From Planctomycetota bacterium (GTDB lineage: Bacteria; Planctomycetota; J058; JAJDCQ01): DNA of 64,000 bases. The position numbers were made by a program, and so were the translations under genes. Positions 47,421-63,896 of this stretch are shown here, in pieces (the stretch's first letter is position 1; every line of letters begins with the position of its first letter). The DNA is taken from NCBI GenBank assembly GCA_029260755.1, contig JAJDCQ010000051.1, positions 62,001 to 126,000 on the forward strand, given 5' to 3'. The notes beneath the pieces were generated by a model. The model ran no database searches. It had not been told where the DNA came from and saw only the letters and a list, made by a program, of their open reading frames with translations.

Positions 47421-47854
47421 GGGCCTTTCTCGAGCCGTCTCCCGTCGGTCCTCGTGGCCGCCTCGACGAACCCGGCGATGACGCGACATCGGCCGGCCGC
47501 GGTGCCCGCGCGGCAGCGGCCGAGCAGCGTGCGGAGTGCGTCGCGGAGCCGTTGCAGCTCGCGCAGCTCCGCGTCGAGGTCGACGAGGCGCTCCTCGATG
47601 AGCTTCTGCACGCGGCGTCGTCCGCCGCGTCCGTCGCCGAGGCCGAGCAGCTCGGCGACGTCGTCGAGGCGAAAGCCGGCGCGCTGCGCGGCCTTGATGA
47701 AGCGGAGGCGCTCGATCGCTTCCTCTCCGTAGACGCGGTAGCGGGCGCTCGTCCGGGCGGCGGGCTCGAGGAGGCCTCGACGCTCGTAGTAGCGGACCGT
47801 GGAGACGGGCACGCCCGCATCCGCGGCGAGCTTGCCGATCGTCAGGGCTCTCAC
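47417..47854 (-). CDS. MerR-family metal regulator
   Basis: 145 aa. N-terminal HTH LTIGKLAADAGVPVSTVRYYERRGLL and wing RYRVYGEEAIERLRFIKAAQRAGF. A dimer helix follows, then CRAGTAAGRC, two Cys with eight residues between, the spacing of the mercury sensor MerR rather than CueR (seven). The third MerR cysteine, expected after DG in the dimer-helix start, is Gly here (GDGRGGRR). The ligand is therefore open: Cu, Ag, Hg or Zn. It ends the copper operon and abuts its likely target promoter. Confidence 0.88.
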   Translation of the reverse strand: MRALTIGKLAADAGVPVSTVRYYERRGLLEPAARTSARYRVYGEEAIERLRFIKAAQRAGFRLDDVAELLGLGDGRGGRRRVQKLIEERLVDLDAELRELQRLRDALRTLLGRCRAGTAAGRCRVIAGFVEAATRTDGRRLEKGP

Positions 47855-47874
47855 GCGTCGTCCTCTCGCTCGCG

Positions 47875-54370
<6,496 letters not shown>

Positions 54371-54374
<4 letters not shown>

Positions 54375-56335
54375 TTCCCTCCGCGCCCGAGGTGCCGCTT
54401 CTTCACGGAGCCGCAGGTGAGCATCGACGCGCCGAAGTAGGGATTCCGCACCTCGGCGCCGAGCTGGAGCCAGCTTGCACCGTCCCCGAACGCCATCGGG
54501 CAGTGCGTCTCGGCGTAGACGTCATTGCCTTCGTGTCCAACCTCTCGCTCGAGGGCGAGGAGTGCGTTGGAGGCGTTGCGAAAGGCTACACGAGCACCCT
54601 TGATGTCTTCGCTTCCCGCGGCGGCGCCGGCGCTCCGTTCGAGGGCGGCGGCGCTCTTCATCCAGAGACCGTGGGCTTCACCCTTCGCGAGCGTCATGTC
54701 GACCTTCGTGACGGCCTCGCTCATCCGCTCGAGCGCGGCCCGGGCGCCCGCCAGGTCATCGCCGGCCAGGGCGTCTTGCGCGGTGAGGTACGCCGAGTAG
54801 ACGGGCGCGAGCGCGGAGCGGAGCGGGCCGAGGCCGTCGTCGGGCTCCTCGCCCTCGATGCTCATCATCGAGGGCTTCGCCTCGATCTGAAGCGCGCTGT
54901 CGATCTTGAAGTTGCCGTTCACGACGATGCGGTCGCCCTCGTCGAGGCCCGAGAGGACGATGTAGTGGCCACCCGCCCGCGCGCCCAGCACCACCTCGCG
55001 GCCTTCGTAGGTCGGCCGCCACTCCTCGTCCGTGGGCTCGCGGCCGTCGGTGTCCTTGGCCTCGACGTAGACCACGGCGCGGCGACCGGTCTTGAGGACG
55101 GCGCGGACGGGGACGACGAGCGGCTTGCTCGCGTCTCCGGCGGCCGGGGCGTAGCCGAGCTCCTCGGCCGGGACGAGGTCCATGCCGCAGACGTCGCATT
55201 CGCCGGGGCCGTCCTTGACGATCTCGGGGTGCATCGGGCTGATCCACTTGCCGGCGAGCTTCGGGTCCATCACCCGGCCGCCGCTCGCCACACTGCTCGC
55301 TACGATTGATCGGACGAACATGCCGGGCTTCAGCCGACCGTCCTCGTTCTCGACGTTCACCCGAATCTTGATCGTGCGGGTCTTGCGATCGAGGACGGGA
55401 TCGATGAACGCGATCCAGCCCTTGAACTTCTCGCCTGGATAGGCCTCCGTTTCGATGGTCACCTCCTGTCCGTAGCGGATCCAGGTGAGGTCGCTCTCGT
55501 AGGCGTCGAGGCGCACCCACACGTGCGACAGGTCGGCGACGACGTAGATCGGCGTCCCCTCGCCGACGTACTCGCCCTCCTGCCGGAGCTTTTCGATGAC
55601 GACCCCCGCCATGGGAGAGTTGATCTCGACCCGGTCCTCGGGCGTTCCGCGCGTCTCGACCGCGCGGATCTGATCGTCGCCGAGGCCCCAGAGGCGAAGC
55701 TTCTCGCGGGCGGAGTCGAGGCTCCGCCGGTCGCTCTCGCGGAGGAACTCGCTTCGCTCGGTAGACTCGTCCACGCGCTTCTTCGCCTGGATCAGCTCCT
55801 CCTGAGCCTTGTAGAGCGACGGGCTGTAGACCTGGACGAGGTGGTCGCCGGTGCGCACCTCGACGCCCGTGTAGTCGACGTAGAGGCGGTCGAGCCGCCC
55901 GGGGACCCAGGCGGTCACGGTGCGGACGCGCGTCTCGTCGTAGTCGACCATGCCGACGAGGCGCACCTGGGCCTCGACGAAGGCCCGCTCGACCGGGGCC
56001 GTCGAGATCTCGGCCAGCTTGCGGTCCGACTCGCTCATCGCGAGGGCCCGGGGTCCCGGATCGGCGCCGCCGCTCGCGAGGGGGATCAGGTCCATCCCGC
56101 AGATCGGGCACTTGCCGGGCTTGGGCAGCTTGATCTGCGGGTGCATCGAGCACGTCCAGATCGTCGCCGCGCGAGGCGCATCGCTCTGCCCATCCGGAGC
56201 CGCGGCCGGCGCGGTCGCGTGGCCCCGGTTCCATCCGATCATGTAGCCAGATCCGATGGCCGCGACGACCGCGAGACCCGCGATTGCGATGGCGAGGATC
56301 TTCCAGGGAAAAGGACTCTTCACGGACTCGTTCAT
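54371..56335 (-). CDS. cusB: CusB-type adaptor with two HMBD domains and DUF3347-like end
   Basis: 654 aa. One N-terminal membrane anchor (about 11-33). HMBD 1 reads TCSMHPQIKLPKPGKCPICG at about 60-85. A membrane-fusion core with hairpin helices (VDESTERSEFLRESDRRS) follows. A second HMBD (SPMHPEIVKDGPGECDVCG) is inserted in the barrel region near 365-390. The C-terminal 170 residues are helical with HCPMAFGDGASWLQ, as in DUF3347. Two HMBDs in one adaptor are unusual. It overlaps cusC and cusA by 4 bp. Confidence 0.93.
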
Positions 56336-57717
56336 CGGACAGGTCCTCCCACGAGCGCCTCGATGTCGGCGATGCGCTGCTCGTAGCGCGTGACGGCTCG
56401 CCAGTAAGACCGTTCGAAGGACAGGAGCTGGCGCTGGCTGTCGATGAAGTCGGTGAGAGTCGCGCTGCCGGCCTCGTAGCTGGACTGCGTGACGTCGAGC
56501 GCCTGCCGCGCCCGAGGCAGGAGCGTGTCTCGGTAGAGGGAGATCTGTCGCGACGAGTCGTCCTCTTCGAACAGGGCGAGCGCGAGCGCGGCGTGGAGCG
56601 CGTTCTCACGCTGAGTGACGTCGCCCTCCGCGGCGTGACGTGCCGACCTCGCCTCGCGCTCGGCGGCGGTGTACCGCTGGCGCCAGATGGGGAGGTTGAG
56701 CGAGATGCCGATCCCGAACGGGTCGTCTCCGTCGCCTCGCTGATTGTCGATCACCGCGCTCCCGGTCTCGAGGAAGTCGAAGCCGATGGTGATGTCGGGG
56801 AAGCCCTCGAGCCTGGCGAGCTCGACGCGCTTGCCTTCGCGAAGGACCGCCTGGCGGAGCGCGTGAAGCTCGGGGTTCGCCTCCAGCATCCGACGCTGGA
56901 GGTCGGAGAATGCGAGAGAGACCACGTCGGCCCCCTCGACCTCCGGAATCGGCAGAGGACCGTCGCCCGTTCGATTGAGGACGGCGTCGAGGCGCGCCGC
57001 GAGCGCAGGACTGCGGGCCCGAAGCGAGTCGAGGTCGTTCTCGAGCTTGCCGATCTCCACCTGAAGCCGGACGAGGTCGGCCTGGTCTCCGCCGGTCTGG
57101 ACCTTGCGTTGAACGACGGGCTCGAGCTGCCGGAGGAGCTCGAGGTTCTCATCGGCGATCCGGATGGCGTGGGCGAGGTAGCCGTACTCGTAGAACGCGA
57201 CGACGATGTCGCGCCGGACGGCGAGCCGCGTCGCCTCGACCCGCGACCACATCGACTCCGCGTGCCGGTCGGCGACCTCGCCGCGGAGCTCGAGCTTCCC
57301 GAACCATGGGAAGGTCTGAGCCAGACGCAGGCGGCTTCGCTGCGGCCCGGTGCGCGTCTCGACCCGCTCGATGAAGTGCGAGAAGGAGAGTCGCGGGTCA
57401 GGGAGCGAGGTTACCTGCGGGACACGCTCCAGGGCGGCGATCCAGCGATCGAAGGCGGCGCGGAGGCCGGCGTGGTTCTCGAGGCCGAAGCGCAAGTAGC
57501 TCTCGAGCTCACCGTCGCGCGGAGTGCCGCCCGACGACGGCGCTTCGAGCGTCCGGCGCCGCCGTCGAGCGCTTTCGTCCGACCACCGATCGGACTCACC
57601 GTAGAGCCTCGTTTCGCGTTCTACGATACGCGCCGCGGTGTCGGCACAGCCGAACAGCGCCGTGCTAGTCAGCGCGGCGATCGAGAGCGCGAACGGCGGA
57701 AGGAGGGTGCGGTTCAT
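56332..57717 (-). CDS. cusC: CusC-type outer-membrane channel lipoprotein
   Basis: 461 aa. Signal with lipobox TALFGC. Two OEP repeats with LPDPRLSFSHF, TFPWFGKLELRGEVADRHAE, LNLPIWRQRYTAAEREAR, and a C-terminal helix SYEAGSATLTDFIDSQRQLL. It completes the Cus complex. It starts 19 bp after the small HMBD lipoprotein gene. Confidence 0.92.
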   Translation of the reverse strand: MNRTLLPPFALSIAALTSTALFGCADTAARIVERETRLYGESDRWSDESARRRRRTLEAPSSGGTPRDGELESYLRFGLENHAGLRAAFDRWIAALERVPQVTSLPDPRLSFSHFIERVETRTGPQRSRLRLAQTFPWFGKLELRGEVADRHAESMWSRVEATRLAVRRDIVVAFYEYGYLAHAIRIADENLELLRQLEPVVQRKVQTGGDQADLVRLQVEIGKLENDLDSLRARSPALAARLDAVLNRTGDGPLPIPEVEGADVVSLAFSDLQRRMLEANPELHALRQAVLREGKRVELARLEGFPDITIGFDFLETGSAVIDNQRGDGDDPFGIGISLNLPIWRQRYTAAEREARSARHAAEGDVTQRENALHAALALALFEEDDSSRQISLYRDTLLPRARQALDVTQSSYEAGSATLTDFIDSQRQLLSFERSYWRAVTRYEQRIADIEALVGGPVR

Positions 57718-57736
57718 GGTTCAGCTCGCTTCGTGC

Positions 57737-57940
57737 TCAGTCCTGGTGAACGAGTTCCATCTCGCAAATCGAGCATCGTCCCGGCTTCGGCGACTCGACT
57801 TGCGGATGCATGGGGCAGGTGAACACGTGATGGTGGCCGTCGTGAGCTGCGGGAGCGTCTGCGCCGCCGTGCGTGGCGCAGCCACCTCCCAGGCTCAACA
57901 CGAGAGCTACCGCGACGGCACTTGCGAAGATTCTCAGCAC
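57737..57940 (-). CDS. Small HMBD lipoprotein, putative copper chaperone
   Basis: 67 aa. GTG start with GGAGG eight bases upstream. Lipobox LSLGGGC, a His run (HDGHHHVF), then one HMBD: TCPMHPQVESPKPGRCSICE. It is the free form of the domain that is fused into CusB and CopA in the same operon, so it probably delivers or buffers Cu(I) in the periplasm, a CusF-like role. Confidence 0.8.
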   Translation of the reverse strand: MLRIFASAVAVALVLSLGGGCATHGGADAPAAHDGHHHVFTCPMHPQVESPKPGRCSICEMELVHQD

Positions 57941-58105
57941 TTTTCGTTCCTCCGTGGTCGTCGGTCAGGACGCCGACGACGATCGGTCGGGCGACTGCGG
58001 TCGCGCAGGGACATCCGTGCGACCGGGGCGCGTTGCTCGATGGGCGAACCTCGAGCCGTAGCGGCATCGACCGCGAACGGCTCGGGGCTCCGGCCGGCGA
58101 GAGCG

Positions 58106-58498
58106 CTAGCGCAGAAGGACGGCGTTCAGGAGAAAGATCGGACGGCCAGGAGGGCGGGCCGTGGTGGTCGGCCCAGAGCGATCGGGCTGATGCATCGGGC
58201 GTGGATGATCATCGATGCGCTGAGCGAACGAGTTGCCCGCGACGTTCACTGGCGGGTTGTTCTCGGCGCGGAGGGTAGGATCCGTAGAGGCGTCTATCGT
58301 CGGGCAATCGCAAGGACTCTTCAGTCCGGCGGTCGCCTCGGTCTTCGGTGCCGTGGAGCAGCATGAGACGGGCTGCTCGATCGTCGGCGGGCCGCAGTGT
58401 GACTGGCCCGCTCGTGCGTCGCTGCACCAGCATACGTGCATGGCCAGCCCGGGAAGGGCGACGAGGGCGCAGAGGGTCACGTAGAGCAGGCGCATCAT
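58106..58498 (-). CDS. Exported Cys-rich small protein, function unknown
   Basis: 130 aa from the ATG pair at 58498/58495. A signal region (LLYVTLCALVALPGLAMH) leads to Cys-rich segments CWCSD, SHCG, VSCCS and CDCP. The rest is polar and ends PIFLLNAVLLR. The ribosome site is weak. It is the first frame of the copper operon behind a dyad-rich region and could be a Cu buffer or sensor; I do not recognise it. Confidence 0.6.
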   Translation of the reverse strand: MMRLLYVTLCALVALPGLAMHVCWCSDARAGQSHCGPPTIEQPVSCCSTAPKTEATAGLKSPCDCPTIDASTDPTLRAENNPPVNVAGNSFAQRIDDHPRPMHQPDRSGPTTTARPPGRPIFLLNAVLLR

Positions 58499-58538
58499 CT
58501 CGGGGCCGATCGTAAGTCCAGGCTGTCCCTGAGGCAAG

Positions 58539-58576
58539 AAGTGACCCGGGCGATCACTTGTGACTTAGGCAGTCAC
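58539..58576. promoter_or_regulatory. Tandem inverted repeats upstream of the copper operon
   Basis: AAGTGA-N9-TCACTT is followed directly by GTGACT-N5-AGTCAC, both perfect. They lie 41-78 bp upstream of the Cys-rich gene. Similar half-sites occur at 16445, 19785, 25793 and 43170, so one regulator may touch several metal and stress operons. Confidence 0.5.
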
Positions 58577-58760
58577 GCGGGCGTTTTCGTGCGCGACTGA
58601 AAAAGTCCCGTCACCCAAGTGAATGAGCTCTCGCTCGAGTATCCAATGCGACCGCTGCGAATCAGGTCGTGCTCGTCGGCAGCATCGGCGAGCCGGATTC
58701 GAGAGGTCGTTGCCGCACGACTCGCCTCGCGCGAGAGCGAAGCGAGACACCCGAGGTGAT

Positions 58761-61700
58761 TCAGTCGGGCCGCGCGCAGAAGACCGCAAAGCGCACGTCG
58801 TCGACCAGGCGATCGACGGCGGGGTTCCGGTGCGGCTCGAGAAGATCGACATCCCGGCGGCGTCCAAGGGCGGCGATGCATCGAGCAGCGAGTTGCAGTT
58901 GCCGCTGAGTCGGGCGCGTCCCGAGCCATCGATCGATGATCGCGGCGGCTCGATCCGGCGGGTCGCGTCGCTCACGGAAGCGCCGCGTCCAGAGCCAGGC
59001 CTCACCGGTGTGTGCTGGGCTGTCCTTCATCACGTCGAGCTCGGCCTGGAGCTCATCGTCGCTGGGGTGAGTGCGACGCCTGTGGTCGTCGCTCAGCCGC
59101 GGAACCATGTGCTTCGCGCTCCACACAGGTTCGCCGATTCTCAGGCAGGTGCAGGCGATGTGGAAGGCTACTTTCGGAGAGATGCGTTCGGCATGCCGCG
59201 CGAGCACTTGGAGGTGCCGACGTCGGAGTCTCCAGGAACGGGCCGTGACGGTGAAGTCCCAGATCCAGCCGACGTCGTCGAACAGATCGACATTGGCGGG
59301 ACACTCGGCGACGGCGCGATCCGCGAGAGCTCGAGCCTCACGGGCATCGAGGTAGAGCGCGGCGAGGATGAACCGCGGACAGCGTCGCAGGCCATCCCAG
59401 AACGAGGAGACCAGCTCGAGGGCCGTCGCCGCCGGAAGGTAGGTCAGCAGCGTCGCAAGGGAGGACGCGCGATCACTTCGTCCGCCCGAGTAGTCGTCGG
59501 GCGCGCTCGCTGCGAGACGTTCCAGATCGCCTCGTGTGACATCCTCAAGTTCGCGAGTCCAGAGCCGGTGCGCGCCCTCGTACCACCGCCAATCCCCCGC
59601 TCTGAGGATCTCGGCAACGGCGCCCGCGGCCGACCGATCGCCGAGCCGAGCTCGGAGGCTGAGCGCTGAACGGAAGAGCAGAGAACCCTCGCCGATCGAC
59701 CGGGCGAGAGCGAGGTCGGCTCCCGTCGCCGTGACCGACCACAGCTGAAAGGCTCGCCGGCGGAGATCGTCATCGGCATCGTGTTCTTGCCACGTTCTCC
59801 GGAGCTCCTCACGCGACGGAGGTGACAGCGGCCTGCCCTCGTCTCGGCGTCGTCGCCACTCGCTCGCCGATCCGTCGAGCCATGATGGTGTCCCCCCAGC
59901 GGCTCTCGAAGCTCGATCGCGTGAGGCGAGCGCCTCGACGACCAGTCGAACGGCGTGAGGGTCATCGACCTGTTCGAGGAGATACGTGAGGTGGACGCGG
60001 AGCCGCGGACGACGCCGCACCTCGTCGGCGATCCACCGAACGACGTCAGGGCGAACGCCCCGCCCGAGTGCGTAGGTGAGCTCGTTTGCGACTCGGCTCA
60101 TAGGGCTTTCGCCGACGTCGTTCTCGTCGGTCGAGAGCGTCTCCCAGTGATCGAGCATCTCCGAGAGCGCCTCGCGGCCCTCACTGGCGCAGCGGATCGC
60201 CGCCCAGAGGAACTCCACGAAGACCTCCTCGCGCCCGGAGGCTTCGTTCCAGCACTTACCGATCGCCTCGGCGAGATCGGGGGTTCCCACGTGTCCGGCG
60301 ACCCCGAGTGCTCCGCTGAGCTGTTGCGTGGGTGTGCGGATCAGCTCGAGCATCAGCCTGAGCTCAGCGAGAAACGGCTCGCGATGTCGTACGATGGCGT
60401 GGGCGAGCAGCGCTTCGTACTCCGGGCTCCGGGTGCGCGGCTCGAACCGTCCGAGCTTGGAAGCGTAGGTCACGGCGCTCTGGACACAGCCGTTTCGGAT
60501 TCGGGCGAGCCAGCTGGCGAGGTTCGGGAAGTTGGGGTCGAGCATCTCGAGCACCGCCGGTGAGTCCGTATCGACGAGGACTTCGAGCATAGCGGTGGCC
60601 TGCGCGGCCGCCTTGCGGCGAATGGCAGACTCGAGGGCCTCTTTCGCCGCCGGTACGATCGAGTCGAAGGACGGATGCCGCGGCGTCGCGCCGAGGCGGA
60701 TCGCCTCCAGCAGGGCTAGGGGCTGATGTTCGCGCACGGCAGGAAGTCGTGTGATGTTCCGGAGCAAGGCGCGTCCCGTGATCTCGGCGAGGTACGGGTC
60801 CGCGATCTGATTTGCGCTCGAGTCCGGCTCGTCGAGGAGCTGGCCCATCTGCTCGACGAGGAGCTCCGTGCGAATCCGCTCGTGGAGGAACTCGATCCGG
60901 TCTCCGGGTGACGTGAGTGTGAAGAGCCGCGCCTGCTTCGCGAGGGCCCCCAGAGCTGCCAGACCACGGCGGTCGCTTCGAAACCACTGCCGCACGATCG
61001 TCCACTCAGGTTGCAGCTCACGGTTCAGGAGCATGTACTGGCCTAGGGCGGCGAGCGCAGCCCGGAAGTCGGCCACCAGGAGGTCTCCGCTCGCGGCAGC
61101 AATCTCGATGTCTCGTTCGATCGACCGAGACACGACGTCGTCTGGGCTGACGGGCTCGTCCTCTCGCTCGTTGGCGAGCCGTCCGAGGAGGCCGATCAGG
61201 ACTCCGGCGCGGCCTAGGCGGTTCGCTAGGGACGTGGCCTCGGTCATCGTGAGGTCCAGGCGCGAGGAGTGCGCGGTGGCGGCGATGATCGCCCGCGCAG
61301 CTTCTCGTTCATGGAGCCGCGGTACCCGGACGATGTTGACCCACGACTTCTTGAGCTCGGCTCGGAACGGTCCCAGGCGCTGCGGCTGGACGGGACAGAG
61401 CGCGGTCACTGCCTCCTGTCCCGATGACTCTCCCGACATGGGGAGCTCCAGCCACGAGAGGAGACGTTCGAGCGCGCCCTTCGGGTCGGAGCAGGCCCCG
61501 ATGTCGTCGACAACGAGTAGGAGAGGAGCGTGGCCGTCAAGTAGAGCGAGGGCGTCCTGTCCCGCACCGGGTAGCAGATCGGGATGATGTGTGGTGAGGC
61601 AGGTGCGGATCGCGTCCGCGAGAGACTTCGCCTCCAGGATGGTCTCGGGGGCAAGATGGAGTCCGAGACCCGCCCGTGCGATGCGACGACGGAGCGCCCC

Positions 61701-62423
61701 GGCCGCGATGACGCTCTTCCCTGCTCCAGAATCCCCCTGAAGGAGATGAAGACGGAAGCCCGGATCCTCTAGGTCACGGTCAATGACGTCGTCGAGGTCA
61801 CGATCGACGACCCGTCGAAAGTCCGCGAGGCGCAGCTCGAGCTCGTACGCATCGTTGCTTCGGACCGCGACATCCTCGAGTAGGTTCCGAGAGACACTTT
61901 CGGTCTTGATGTCGAGGAGCTCGTGCCGCAGCCAGTGTCCATCCGGGCTTGCGTCGAGGAACGTGGTCAGGCGGGATTGTTCCCAGAGATCGTGCAGCAC
62001 TCCGAGGGATCGTGCCTTCACGAGGATGGCCTCGGTGAGGCCGGCACCGCTCGGGCCGCTCAGGCTCTGGTTCGTTCCCAGCACGACCGTGAACCGGGCG
62101 TCCGGGGACTCCTGTCGCAGTCGTTCCGCTTCCTGACCGGCCTTGATGAGGTCACCGAGGCCCCCCTCCTTCGTCGAAAGCCACTTCCGTTGGAGGCCGG
62201 AGCGATCGACCGTCGTCGCTTCGACGAGCACGTAGTGAGGTGGCTCGCTTCCCGGCACGAGAGTGAACGCGTCGAGGGGCGCGCGGACCGTCTCGTCGTC
62301 GGCGTTGATCCCGGTGCTGATCAGGCTGGCGTAGTCCGGATTCGCTAGTCGGAGGATCGACCCGAAGAGTCGCTCGAACCTTCCCCGATCGCTGAGCTCT
62401 GCAAGTGCCTTTGCGGTTCGCAC
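58761..62423 (-). CDS. STAND NTPase with putative N-terminal nuclease domain (anti-phage type)
   Basis: 1220 aa. Residues about 1-130 look like a restriction-endonuclease fold: Asp51, then VLVEATT with Glu68, and Lys80, a PD-(D/E)xK-like spacing. The P-loop GDSGAGKS is at 230-237 and Walker B LLLVVDDIG near 300, with a winged-helix-like part after it. From about 500 on, Ala/Leu-rich helical repeats run to the end and would sense the trigger. This order (effector, STAND, repeats) is that of Avs-like defence ATPases. Codon use is less GC-extreme than in the metal operons, suggesting transfer. Confidence 0.75.
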   Translation of the reverse strand: MRTAKALAELSDRGRFERLFGSILRLANPDYASLISTGINADDETVRAPLDAFTLVPGSEPPHYVLVEATTVDRSGLQRKWLSTKEGGLGDLIKAGQEAERLRQESPDARFTVVLGTNQSLSGPSGAGLTEAILVKARSLGVLHDLWEQSRLTTFLDASPDGHWLRHELLDIKTESVSRNLLEDVAVRSNDAYELELRLADFRRVVDRDLDDVIDRDLEDPGFRLHLLQGDSGAGKSVIAAGALRRRIARAGLGLHLAPETILEAKSLADAIRTCLTTHHPDLLPGAGQDALALLDGHAPLLLVVDDIGACSDPKGALERLLSWLELPMSGESSGQEAVTALCPVQPQRLGPFRAELKKSWVNIVRVPRLHEREAARAIIAATAHSSRLDLTMTEATSLANRLGRAGVLIGLLGRLANEREDEPVSPDDVVSRSIERDIEIAAASGDLLVADFRAALAALGQYMLLNRELQPEWTIVRQWFRSDRRGLAALGALAKQARLFTLTSPGDRIEFLHERIRTELLVEQMGQLLDEPDSSANQIADPYLAEITGRALLRNITRLPAVREHQPLALLEAIRLGATPRHPSFDSIVPAAKEALESAIRRKAAAQATAMLEVLVDTDSPAVLEMLDPNFPNLASWLARIRNGCVQSAVTYASKLGRFEPRTRSPEYEALLAHAIVRHREPFLAELRLMLELIRTPTQQLSGALGVAGHVGTPDLAEAIGKCWNEASGREEVFVEFLWAAIRCASEGREALSEMLDHWETLSTDENDVGESPMSRVANELTYALGRGVRPDVVRWIADEVRRRPRLRVHLTYLLEQVDDPHAVRLVVEALASRDRASRAAGGTPSWLDGSASEWRRRRDEGRPLSPPSREELRRTWQEHDADDDLRRRAFQLWSVTATGADLALARSIGEGSLLFRSALSLRARLGDRSAAGAVAEILRAGDWRWYEGAHRLWTRELEDVTRGDLERLAASAPDDYSGGRSDRASSLATLLTYLPAATALELVSSFWDGLRRCPRFILAALYLDAREARALADRAVAECPANVDLFDDVGWIWDFTVTARSWRLRRRHLQVLARHAERISPKVAFHIACTCLRIGEPVWSAKHMVPRLSDDHRRRTHPSDDELQAELDVMKDSPAHTGEAWLWTRRFRERRDPPDRAAAIIDRWLGTRPTQRQLQLAARCIAALGRRRDVDLLEPHRNPAVDRLVDDVRFAVFCARPD

Positions 62424-62516
62424 GACTCGCCGTCTCGGGGTCCGGATGGACCGTTTGGTACGACGACAGGGTACCCGATGTGTTGCGGTGGTTGGATCCC
62501 GGGTGCGGTGGCGGGG

Positions 62517-62909
62517 TCAGCTCTTCGATCGCTTCTTCCGTGGCGGTCTGGGCTTCGGGCTGGCCAGGTTCGGCACTCGATCGATCGCGTCGAGCAGGCG
62601 TTCGACGGCGCGAAGGTAAGTCGAGTCGCGTCCTCGGAGGCGGGCAGCGATCCGATCGACGGTATCGTTCCGAGCCGGACGCGGGCTTCGGCCATCCTTG
62701 ACGAGCTCGCTGAGCTCGATGCCGAGAGCCTCGCTGAAGGCCTCCAATGTGGCAATCGTGGGCGCTCGCTCGCCCCGTTCGACAGCGGCGACCTGACTTC
62801 GACTTGTGCCTGCGCGCCGAGCCAGTGACTGCTGGGAAAGGCCGCGCTCCTCCCGCGCTGCGCGCACGCGCGCTGCGACCCGCTGCTCGATCCTGAGACG
62901 TTGCCCCAT
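62517..62909 (-). CDS. XRE-family HTH regulator
   Basis: 130 aa. N-terminal HTH: RAAREERGLSQQSLARRAGT, SRSQVAAVERGERAPTIATL, then IELSELVKDG. The C-terminal part has a helix (VDRIAARLRGRDSTYLRAVERLL) and a basic tail (PRPPRKKRSKS). It precedes the STAND gene by 93 bp on the same strand and may control it. Confidence 0.88.
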   Translation of the reverse strand: MGQRLRIEQRVAARVRAAREERGLSQQSLARRAGTSRSQVAAVERGERAPTIATLEAFSEALGIELSELVKDGRSPRPARNDTVDRIAARLRGRDSTYLRAVERLLDAIDRVPNLASPKPRPPRKKRSKS

Positions 62910-63062
62910 GGTTCCCCCACTCGGGGGGGAGATTCTAGAGCGACGGCTGGATCACAATGGTGGACATACTGTAGGATCACTTATGTGGTCAGTCGGCTCC
63001 GGCGGAGTCGCATGTGCGGGGCGTCGCGAACCGCGCGAGAACCACGGAGAGGAGTTGCTGCC

Positions 63063-63677
63063 ATGGCTCTCATGGAGTGCACCGAGTGCAGGAAGGAGGT
63101 TTCGGATGAGGCGGCCTCCTGTCCGCACTGCGGGAAGGTCATCAACGTCTCGGCTGCGAGGAGCGGCCGCTCAGTCAGGGCTCTGATTGCTTTGCTGGTG
63201 CTCGCCGGAGTCGTGGCCGGCTACTACAAGTTCTTCATGCCGAGCAGTCAGAAGGACGTGGTGGCTCGGGTCGCCGCGACGTCGAGCGTCGGAGTGGTCG
63301 TCGTTCCTTGGGTTGACCGGGCCGAGGCAGCGCTCAAGGCGCAGCTGCGGACCCCCGGACAGCTCGACGTCCTGGGGAACTCAATTGTGAACGTAACGCA
63401 TCCAACCGGGAACAACGCCAAGGTCGGTCACCACGCCATCCGAAAGGCAGGTGACGCCGTGATCCTTGCGGTCGCTGTCGATTGGACGGGCGGGATCCTG
63501 GGGACGGCGTACCGGACGTCCGTCGAGTGGCGGTTCACCGAGTCCCGCCACGAGTCGCTCGAGATCACCGGCGACAACTCGCTTACTGGCGTTTCCGACT
63601 CTGCGAAGCAAGACCTCGAGGAGTACTTCGAGCGGGAGCTCTATCCGGTCGTCTCGAGGAACGCAGGTGCGCGATAG
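63063..63677 (+). CDS. Zinc-ribbon single-pass membrane protein, function unknown
   Basis: 204 aa. The first 27 residues form a zinc ribbon, CTECRKEVSDEAASCPHCGK. One membrane helix (ALIALLVLAGVVAGYYKFF) follows at about 40-58, and the exported or lumenal part of about 140 residues contains beta strands (ILAVAVDWTGG, TSVEWRFTES). The family is not recognised. It is divergent from the XRE gene. Confidence 0.7.
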   Translation: MALMECTECRKEVSDEAASCPHCGKVINVSAARSGRSVRALIALLVLAGVVAGYYKFFMPSSQKDVVARVAATSSVGVVVVPWVDRAEAALKAQLRTPGQLDVLGNSIVNVTHPTGNNAKVGHHAIRKAGDAVILAVAVDWTGGILGTAYRTSVEWRFTESRHESLEITGDNSLTGVSDSAKQDLEEYFERELYPVVSRNAGAR

Positions 63678-63896
63678 TCACGTCGGTGCCCCACCCGGTC
63701 CAAGCCGCGGGGAGTGACCGCGGGAGTGCGTGCGCCAGCGTGCTCGGTTGCGCACCACCGCGCGCGGTTGTGAGCTACGTCCCGTCCGGTTCTCGGTTTT
63801 CCTTGGCGCACGTCGGTGTCGGAATAGAATCGACGTTGGTGCACGACTGGGCGCGTTTCTCCCCGGGCGTGCCGGGCCCCCCGTGGGAGGGAACCG

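Noticed and set aside
63680..63896. tRNA or attachment site next to the integrase
   Set aside because: No cloverleaf or direct repeat could be recognised in this 217-bp gap.
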